A stretch of DNA of 11,266 nt from Limnochordia bacterium (lineage in GTDB: Bacteria; Bacillota; Limnochordia; Darwinibacteriales; SLO01), in NCBI GenBank assembly GCA_007132635.1, contig SLOG01000421.1, positions 1 through 11,266 of the forward strand, in the 5' to 3' direction. The position numbers were made by a program, and so were the translations under genes. The stretch's first letter is position 1, and the number at the start of each line of letters is the position of its first letter. Shown here piece after piece: positions 1 to 6,705 of this stretch. The notes beneath the pieces were generated by a model. The model had not been told where the DNA came from and did not search any database. It worked only from the letters and a program-made list of their open reading frames with translations.

Positions 1-2179
1 ACTGCTTGATCATCGGGGCCGCATCGTTGATGAATCCGAAAGGCGGGGTATCGATCAGGACATAATCGTAACTTCCTTTCAGTTCCTGCAGCATCTGCCG
101 CATCCGGTCGCTGTTGGCGGCAAGACCGGGGCTGGACGGTTCAATCCCCGCGGGAATCAGGCTCAGACCCTCCACAACGGTATTGGATACCACTTCGCTA
201 ATATCGCGTCCCGAGAACAGGTGATCGATTACTCCGGGTCGCTTTTCGATACCGAACAGTTTGTGCTGCATTGGCCGGCGGAAGTCACAATCCACCAGCA
301 GCACTTTTCTTCCGCTGCCACACATGGATATGGCCAGGTTGGCAATACAGGTCGATTTACCCTCCACCTTGCCGGGACTGGTAACCACAAGTGTTTTGTA
401 TTCATTGTCCGGGTTGTTGAAGCGAATGTTATTATGCAGGCGCCGGTACGCTTCGGAAACATGTGAAACCGGATCAAAAAATGTGGTGAGTGATGTAGCC
501 ACCTTCCGCTCTCCCGTATCGTAGAACGATTCCCCCTTGAACTCTTTCTTGATGACCGGACGAATATCCGGTATCACGGACATGAGCGTGTGGGGATAAC
601 TCTTCATCACATCGATGCTTTCGATTTTCTTGTTGGAAAGGACAAACAGCAGGATGGGGCCTGCGGACAGCCCGAAACCGAGCAGCAGGCCGATGACAAT
701 GAATACCGGGACGTTCGGATAGAAAGGCGACCCCGGCAGACGGGCCCGGTCGAACACGCGACCATTGCCGGATGTAGACTGTTCGTACAGGCGCAGTTCC
801 ACCTGTTTGGCCGCTACATCGTTGAACATGCGTTCATGCAGCTGGCGCTGACGCTCCAGCCGTACAAGCCGGGTCTGATCTTCCGGCAGGCGCGAAAGGT
901 CCTGTTCATAGCTTGCGATTTCCGATCGGGCCCTGGATACCAGCGCCTTCATGCGCTCCATATCGATCATCTGCTCGGCGATGGCGCGCCTGAGCTCAAT
1001 AACGCGTCGGTTCACACTGCCCTCCTCGCCCATCAGGAACCCTGTGCTGCCTTCCAGGCTACGTCCCACCAGCTGATCGATCTCCTCGCGGTAGGCGGCA
1101 ATATCCCTGTTGATTTCGCGAAGGCGGGGTTCTGCGTCTTCATTGTCCCTCAGTGAAGGATTCCTTTCCAGCGTAAGGATCCGTTCGATGGTAAGACTTG
1201 CGATGTTCTCCTGGAGCATCTGCACGCGGGGACCGACGGCCTCCTTCAGGTGGTCTGAGAATCCGGGACGGATCTCTTCCAATTCGGTTTCCAGATTGGC
1301 CCTGCGCTTCTGGGCTGCGTCCATCTCCAGCTCGCTGGCGGCAATCTGATCCTCCAGGGCATTGATGCGGCCGACGATACGGGATGTATGGGCATCCAGG
1401 TTGATCCCCCCTTCCACACTTTGCATGAACCGTTCCACCTCCTCTTCGGCTTCACGAAGCTGTTCGGTCACCTGTGCCAGCATCACGTTCTCCAGGAAGT
1501 CGATGGTCTGCCGCGTGGATTCCTGGCTTGTTTCGAAGGTATAGGACACAAATTCATCCATGATGATGTTGGCAATCTCCATGGCTTCCTGCGGATCGGG
1601 AGAGGTGTGAGACACTCTGATAATCCGATCACCTTCCCTGGTACGCTCGGTAACAGTGCGGCTTCGGATAACGGACGCCACACCGGATGGAGACCGTCTC
1701 GAACCGTCCTCCTGAATCAGTATTGGGAATGGACGGCCATTTTCCATTACACCGGCCTCCATGACCACTCCGGCAACCCGTTCGCTGAATGCCCTCGAAT
1801 TGAGGATCAGTAATTGGTCTTGCATGTTACGGGACAATTGGGCTTCAAGGTTGTGTGCAAGTATGCCCCCAAGCTGCCCACCATCGGCCACGGAACTTCG
1901 GCCTGTTTGCTGATGGATGATGAGCGAACCACTACTGCGAAAAAGCTCTTCCTCCTCCTGCACATAGTACCAGGCGCCTGTGGCACCGCCTATTGCAAAA
2001 AGCAGGATGATCCATTTAAAACGCATGAGGCCGGCAACGGCCTTCTGGAATACAAGCGAATTGTTCTTCTCTTCTTTGTGCTCCTGGGGCGCGGCCATGA
2101 GGTCTTCATAATCATAGCCCTTTTTCGCACCGTTTCCGGAAGCTCCCTTACCTGTAGAATGATGATTATTGTGAGTCAT
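1..2179 (-). CDS. Wzc/GumC-like polysaccharide co-polymerase with BY-kinase domain (3' end outside window)
   Basis: Inner-membrane protein that controls chain length and export of an exopolysaccharide and autophosphorylates on tyrosine (family knowledge). One frame stays open from the ATG at 2179 to the left edge, about 726 codons. An N-terminal cytosolic stretch is followed by a membrane segment near residues 54-72, a Wzz-type periplasmic domain rich in charged coiled coil (about 185-430), the PCP-type proline motif LPGSPFYPN and a second membrane segment near 489-512. The kinase domain follows: SEAYRRLHNNI, a Walker A loop TSPGKVEGKST near 602-612, a Walker A' motif VDCDFRRP near 629-636, and Walker B VLIDTPP near 707-713. 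The C-terminal tyrosine cluster would lie beyond position 1 and cannot be checked. There is only a weak GCGGA before the start. GC content looks higher than in the genes to the right. It is preceded by a long leader. The assignment is firm; which glycan it exports is unknown. Confidence 0.93.
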   Translation of the reverse strand, partial: MTHNNHHSTGKGASGNGAKKGYDYEDLMAAPQEHKEEKNNSLVFQKAVAGLMRFKWIILLFAIGGATGAWYYVQEEEELFRSSGSLIIHQQTGRSSVADGGQLGGILAHNLEAQLSRNMQDQLLILNSRAFSERVAGVVMEAGVMENGRPFPILIQEDGSRRSPSGVASVIRSRTVTERTREGDRIIRVSHTSPDPQEAMEIANIIMDEFVSYTFETSQESTRQTIDFLENVMLAQVTEQLREAEEEVERFMQSVEGGINLDAHTSRIVGRINALEDQIAASELEMDAAQKRRANLETELEEIRPGFSDHLKEAVGPRVQMLQENIASLTIERILTLERNPSLRDNEDAEPRLREINRDIAAYREEIDQLVGRSLEGSTGFLMGEEGSVNRRVIELRRAIAEQMIDMERMKALVSRARSEIASYEQDLSRLPEDQTRLVRLERQRQLHERMFNDVAAKQVELRLYEQSTSGNGRVFDRARLPGSPFYPNVPVFIVIGLLLGFGLSAGPILLFVLSNKKIESIDVMKSYPHTLMSVIPDIRPVIKKEFKGESFYDTGERKVATSLTTFFDPVSHVSEAYRRLHNNIRFNNPDNEYKTLVVTSPGKVEGKSTCIANLAISMCGSGRKVLLVDCDFRRPMQHKLFGIEKRPGVIDHLFSGRDISEVVSNTVVEGLSLIPAGIEPSSPGLAANSDRMRQMLQELKGSYDYVLIDTPPFGFINDAAPMIKQ

Positions 2180-2629
2180 ATGTCCGCTAAATCAACTTGA
2201 TTGTGTATGTTAGGGTATGGAACAAGATAATCCCAAAACGTAAAATGAAGTACTCTGGTACAGCTCCGCCTTGTAAGTCCCAAATTTTTTTACGCAACAT
2301 ACCTTGAAATCACCCTCCGGTATGCCGGTCAAAATGGAACATGCCCAGTTCAAATGGGTAAGCAAGGCGTATGCAACTCCGCTCGAGCTGTCATAAACCC
2401 TTGCACCGTTAAAATAAAAATGCTTAATTGGCATTTTCTGCATCTGCATTAACAAATTATGACCAAGTGCTGCAATATCCAATTGTTGGGCATTAAAAAA
2501 TCTTAATCCGCATAACGTTCAAGTGCTTACTGCTGCATTATTAATGTGATATCACGTAGCAAACATAACGCGCATATGTTAGAATCTCTTAATTGCTTTA
2601 AGTGAAACGCAAGGGGTGTCAATTCTCCT
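2180..2629 (-). other. Intergenic leader region before the Wzc-like gene; contains an unproven 90-codon ORF
   Basis: About 450 nt lie between the upstream operon's terminator and the Wzc-like start. The stretch holds a perfect TTGACA hexamer (minus strand, 2622-2617) with no good -10 partner, a TAnnTTTG box (2567-2560), the palindrome GTGATATCAC, and a 7-bp inverted repeat AAAATGC/GCATTTT (2417-2437). An open frame with a TTG start runs on the minus strand from 2482 to 2210 (90 codons) and ends 30 nt before the Wzc-like ATG. I recognise no family in it and see no ribosome binding site, so it may be chance. If the TAnnTTTG box is real, transcripts carry a leader of about 375 nt. Confidence 0.45.
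2546..2567 (-). promoter_or_regulatory. Candidate Bacteroidota-type promoter box with overlapping palindromic operator
   Basis: On the minus strand, TATGTTTG (2567-2560) matches the TAnnTTTG -7 consensus of Bacteroidota housekeeping promoters. A perfect 10-bp palindrome GTGATATCAC (2555-2546) begins 4 nt downstream, where transcription would start, so a bound regulator could block initiation. I see no clear TTG at the expected -33 position. The location fits a promoter for the Wzc-like gene. Confidence 0.35.
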
Positions 2630-2662
2630 AAAAAAAAACCCGGGCACCTGACGACACCCGGG
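2630..2662 (-). terminator. Rho-independent terminator of the DUF4838/phosphoesterase operon
   Basis: On the minus strand CCCGGG (2662-2657) pairs with CCCGGG (2644-2639) around a 12-nt loop, with G-T wobbles able to extend the stem. Nine consecutive T residues follow (2638-2630). It sits about 50 nt after the phosphoesterase stop codon, so it closes that operon and separates it from the Wzc-like gene. Confidence 0.9.
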
Positions 2663-2710
2663 ATCATAAATTAACCAGTATTTAAATTAAAAGCATAATC
2701 ACGGTTGGTT

Positions 2711-3705
2711 CTACTTTACCAGCAGCATTTGTCGGCTCATTGTGCGGGTATCTGTCCGCAATTGATACAGATAAATGCCGCTTGACAAGCCGGATGCATC
2801 AAATATCACATCATGTCGTCCGGCCGGTTTCTGCTCATTCACAAGTGTGGCCACCCGTTGTCCGACCACATTATAGACAGCCAGTCGAACGTGAGTCTGA
2901 TCGGGGACAGAATAGACGATGCGTGTAGACGGGTTAAATGGATTGGGATAATTTTGGCCTAACTCGATATCATCAGGCAGGTCCTCATGGTTCTCTGACT
3001 TTGTTGGTTCTATACCCAGAACCTCTGCCGGCAACAGCAATTCCCTTTCATTTCGGGCAAGGTAGGGTGGAACGGTCATCAAACTTAAGGTATTTCCTCT
3101 TGCAGTACTGAATCGCCAGAGACCTCCGCTCTGGTTTTCGGGGACAGCTATACTAAAATACCCGGTTTCATCCTCAAGGTTTTGCCATCCTGCAAGCTCA
3201 TTCCCATCGGTGTCGCGGAAACTAACACTATAGTGACGACCAAGATACCCACTGACAAATTCTGTCTCCTCGGGAACGTAGAAATACAAGGTTGAATTCC
3301 TTTCAAAATCAAAAGGATAATCCTTGCTTGCAAGCACAGTCATTGGATGTCCTTCCGGCCAGTCAACCAATGTACGATTATTCCCATCATCCAGTATCAC
3401 CTGATGTAATCCGGAATAAGGTGATTCCATAATTACTTCATACCATTCCCCATCGGGAGGTACGCTCTCGTCAAAATCCACTTTTACAGGTTCTTCAATC
3501 TTAGAGTAGAGTGCAATATAAACATTTCCACCCCGAGTATCATTGTGTCGGCCACCGCTCACCTCCAGTATTAACTTCTCATCTGACTCAAGCCACGTAT
3601 AAATGCGGTTATAATCTCGAAACCCACTGCCAAAACTACCAGTACTGACTTTCGGGACATCCAAGCCCAAATACATTGGCATGAGTATATTGCTGAATTT
3701 CACCT
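2711..3705 (-). repeat. C-terminal paralogous block, copy 1 (phosphoesterase gene)
   Basis: This part of the phosphoesterase gene encodes the same module plus T9SS tail as 5703-6705. Matching protein landmarks in order: VSTGSFGSGFR, DFDESVPPDGE, LYFYVPEETE, GWQN, LMTVPPYLARNERELLLP, QNYPNPFNPSTRI. DNA similarity is still obvious, for example around 3056-3079 against 6055-6078. The copies lie about 3 kb apart in direct orientation. Confidence 0.9.
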
Positions 3706-5662
3706 CATCAATATCCTCTCTTTCAGTTTCCTCAAAGACATGAAAACTGTACTCGTCGGACCATGGCCCTTCAAATTCATTCCTTCCACGGACTCTCCAA
3801 ACGTATGTTGCACCTTCTTTAAGATTGTTGGTAAATTCAAAGCGGTCATCCGTTATTACTGTATCAACAATTATTTCTTGAAAAGATGATTTGCCAACCT
3901 GAAGCTGGTATTCAGCTGCATGCAGATCGTCCTCCCAAATCAGGACAGGGTTTGCCATGACAGTTTCATCGTTTTCCGGTTGCTTGAGTTCCACCTTGCC
4001 GACCTCACTTGTTTCAAGCATAGTCGGCCATACAACCACGGGTTCAAATTCGCGGCCATTTACTCGAATGTTCAAATGCAATTCGAGTGGTATGTTGAAA
4101 CCCTCTTCATCGTGGGTAAGACCATCCGGGGCCTTGACGTGAACCTTCGCTGTGTTACCAGTTATCTCAATAATCTGTTTCTCTGCTCGCCATTTGGATT
4201 TATCGTCTTGTCCATAAACTATCAACTCACTTCCAATGGGAAAACGGCTGACGTCCAACTCGTGGTTTCCAGAGTAACCAGTATTCAGCTTAACAATTGC
4301 ATCCTCGCCGGCCTTGGGTAGTGGCGGATAAAAAATTCCAGTAATGTCACGACGCTCATAGCGTATGCTCTCTTCCAAGCTTTGACCGGTGTATATATGG
4401 GCCAAGGTAGTAGCCAATTCCAAGTCCACAGCCTGGCTCATGACTTCATCCTGATACATACCATATTCGTCCTTTGACAACTCAATCTTATCAATTACGG
4501 TTCCATCAACCAAAAGCGCCTCCATCTCAAGATGATTACCGTTTACCCGAAAATGAGTATACATATGCACCCGCTGGCCAATGCCACCTGCTACAATGGG
4601 GCTGGGACGCACGCGCCGAAAATTCCCTCTCGTATTGATTGAGATATAATGAACAGGTTTTACACCTTCAGGGCCTAATGGTAAGTTGCGTTCGTAAATA
4701 TGATCATGACCGGTAATCACCAAATCAACCCCATGTTTTTCGAATAACTGTGCAAGCTGTCGGTAAACATCATGGTCAAACCACCTACCGCGTCCTCCTG
4801 CATTGGCAAAGGATACATGTTGAGCTACAATGATCCATTCCGATTGGCTGGAAGACAAGACCTCTTCCACCCATGCAATTTGTTTCTCTTGGTCGTACAC
4901 ATAGTCAAGAATGATTACCAGCATATTACCAAATTCAAATGTGTAATAGGTTGCAGCATCATCTTCATCGGATGGATCGCTTTCCGGATCATTGAAAGCA
5001 AACAGAGAACGGAAGTTCCGGGCAGGCGTTACATCATGGCCTCCGACAACCGGAACAAGTACCGTTGACTCTAAATATGGGCGTGCAACCCTGAAGTACG
5101 TTTCCCATCTTCCCCAATCATATCCTCGACCACTTGTGAAATCACCTGTGTGGATTACAAAAGACGGGTTCTGAGCGCCGATAGCTTCAGCAAAAGGAAT
5201 ATACGCATCCGATGCATGCGCATCCGAATCGACCACAAAGTTAAAAGGTACACTTTCCCCAGGTACAGGCGTAGTGAGAAATGACCCCTTACTTTTTGTC
5301 TCGCCGTCACCACAGTGAACTTCGTAATTGTATCTTGTATATGGTTCCAAATCCTCAAGCTTCACAAGGTGTCGCAAGTGATCTAGCTCGGATCTGTCAG
5401 AATCCTGGAAAAGCCGCGAAGATATGTCAGCAATGATTGTTTTATCCTGACCATTCTCATCTTGAATGATTACATGACCAGCGCTAATATTTGCCTGTGT
5501 GACCCAAACTACTTGAGCGCTGTTATACGTGGCATGCAAAACATATGGTGCAGCAACAAAGCATTCCTCTGCAGTACTAGTCTTGGCTGTTGCACCAATG
5601 AGTAAAACAAGAAATAAGATGATCGTCTTTGCACCATATGTATTTTTTATGTGCATCTTCAT
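2711..5662 (-). CDS. Secreted purple-acid-phosphatase-like metallophosphoesterase with Fn3 and T9SS sorting domains
   Basis: Predicted extracellular phosphoesterase of 983 residues. Order of parts: signal peptide (hydrophobic core near 12-26); PAP-type N-terminal Fn3-like domain (about 35-132); calcineurin-like metallophosphoesterase domain (about 139-395); a beta-rich linker; a fibronectin III domain (about 550-645); a module shared with the upstream gene (about 652-890); and a T9SS type A sorting domain (about 900-983, QNYPNPFNPST to MLLVK). Visible metal-site motifs are D147-x-H149, GD174, H282 and GHDH (318-321). The usual GNH[DE] motif reads GGHD (207-210), so the metal-binding Asn is replaced by Gly; I checked this in the nucleotides. 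The start lies 40 nt after the upstream stop, which argues for cotranscription; no Shine-Dalgarno sequence is visible. The true substrate (phosphomonoester, diester, or none if catalysis is lost) cannot be told. Fold and export are firm, activity is not. Confidence 0.9.
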   Translation of the reverse strand: MKMHIKNTYGAKTIILFLVLLIGATAKTSTAEECFVAAPYVLHATYNSAQVVWVTQANISAGHVIIQDENGQDKTIIADISSRLFQDSDRSELDHLRHLVKLEDLEPYTRYNYEVHCGDGETKSKGSFLTTPVPGESVPFNFVVDSDAHASDAYIPFAEAIGAQNPSFVIHTGDFTSGRGYDWGRWETYFRVARPYLESTVLVPVVGGHDVTPARNFRSLFAFNDPESDPSDEDDAATYYTFEFGNMLVIILDYVYDQEKQIAWVEEVLSSSQSEWIIVAQHVSFANAGGRGRWFDHDVYRQLAQLFEKHGVDLVITGHDHIYERNLPLGPEGVKPVHYISINTRGNFRRVRPSPIVAGGIGQRVHMYTHFRVNGNHLEMEALLVDGTVIDKIELSKDEYGMYQDEVMSQAVDLELATTLAHIYTGQSLEESIRYERRDITGIFYPPLPKAGEDAIVKLNTGYSGNHELDVSRFPIGSELIVYGQDDKSKWRAEKQIIEITGNTAKVHVKAPDGLTHDEEGFNIPLELHLNIRVNGREFEPVVVWPTMLETSEVGKVELKQPENDETVMANPVLIWEDDLHAAEYQLQVGKSSFQEIIVDTVITDDRFEFTNNLKEGATYVWRVRGRNEFEGPWSDEYSFHVFEETEREDIDEVKFSNILMPMYLGLDVPKVSTGSFGSGFRDYNRIYTWLESDEKLILEVSGGRHNDTRGGNVYIALYSKIEEPVKVDFDESVPPDGEWYEVIMESPYSGLHQVILDDGNNRTLVDWPEGHPMTVLASKDYPFDFERNSTLYFYVPEETEFVSGYLGRHYSVSFRDTDGNELAGWQNLEDETGYFSIAVPENQSGGLWRFSTARGNTLSLMTVPPYLARNERELLLPAEVLGIEPTKSENHEDLPDDIELGQNYPNPFNPSTRIVYSVPDQTHVRLAVYNVVGQRVATLVNEQKPAGRHDVIFDASGLSSGIYLYQLRTDTRTMSRQMLLVK

Positions 5663-5702
5663 AGTTCAGCAGTCTTTAGTTGTCATTTATAAAATTTTGA
5701 AA

Positions 5703-6705
5703 CTATTTCACCAGGAGCATTTGTCTGGTTTTTTGATAGGTTTCTGTATGCAAGCGATAGAGATAAACTCCGCTGGCCAGCGACGAGGCATCGAATGTTA
5801 CTTCATATCTGCCCGGCGATTTTTCTTCGTTTACGAGAGTTGTTACTCGCTGACCTATAATATTGTAGATATCCAGTCTGACATTGGTCTGAGACGAAAT
5901 GTCGAATTGGATTCGTGTAGATGGATTGAAAGGGTTTGGAAAGTTTTGTTTTAACTCAAATGATGAGGGCAGCTCATCGTTGACCCCATCATTTGTTGTA
6001 GTATCCGTTCCAAAAACCACTTCTTTAGGCAGTAGCAACTCCCGCTCATTTCTGGCAAGGTAGGGAGGAACCGTCATGAGTCGCAAAGAGGCGCTTCTCC
6101 TTGACGAAATTCTCCAAATAGTTCCATCTTCACCATGGTCTACCGGAAGAGTAAAATAGCCGACACCAGCTTCTTCGTTCTGCCAACCCTCCAATAATTT
6201 GCCAGATCCATTGTAAAATCTCACATCACTGTGTCTTGTTACATATCCCCCCACAACATCCGTTCCTTTTGGTACATAAAAGTACAATCGAAAATCACGT
6301 TGGAATGAAAAGGCTTCCTCCAGACTGGCACGAAGTGTCATCGGTTGTCCCTCTTTCCAGTCAATAAATGTTCGAGCACCGCCATCATTCCAAATGAGCT
6401 CATGGAGTCCGTCATATGGAGAGATTAACTCTATATGATACGTTTCTCCATCGGGTGGAACACTATCATCAAAATCAACAGGTTCCGTCGATACTTCTTT
6501 TTCCGTCATCAAATGAAACCGCACATTTCCGCGGTTATCCCAAATTGTGCCGCCCCGTACTTCCAGATGTAATGGTTCATTTGCTTCAAGCCAGGTGAAC
6601 AAGCTATGCCTTCCTCGAAATCCGCTTCCAAGACTACCCGTACTAACCTCTGGCAAGTCAAGGCCTGAAAGAGCAGGGACCAACTCATCACTGAATGAAA
6701 TGATA
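5703..6705 (-). repeat. C-terminal paralogous block, copy 2 (DUF4838 gene)
   Basis: Counterpart of 2711-3705. Protein landmarks: VSTGSLGSGFR, DFDDSVPPDGE, LYFYVPKGTD, GWQN, LMTVPPYLARNERELLLP, QNFPNPFNPSTRI. The two copies align almost without gaps by eye. The LMTVPPYLAR...LLLP ending resembles the C-terminal part of other DUF4838 proteins as I recall them, so this gene is probably the module's original home. Confidence 0.9.

Noticed and set aside
602..620. Odd Walker A spelling (GKVEGKST) in the Wzc-like kinase as loss of function (protein coordinates)
   Set aside because: The essential GKST and both other Walker motifs are intact, and variation at the Gly before Glu is tolerated in this family, so activity is likely retained.
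590..1156. Plus-strand open frame of 188 codons
   Set aside because: It is antisense to the Wzc-like gene, whose minus-strand frame carries all the conserved kinase and PCP motifs. The plus frame has no recognisable content.
2417..2437. Inverted repeat AAAATGC/GCATTTT as a terminator or attenuator
   Set aside because: The stem is short and AT-rich and the T run after it is weak. It is mentioned only as part of the leader.
2617..2622. Consensus TTGACA as a sigma-70 -35 box
   Set aside because: No acceptable -10 hexamer lies 16-19 nt downstream, and the canonical -35/-10 layout is not the usual one in this group.
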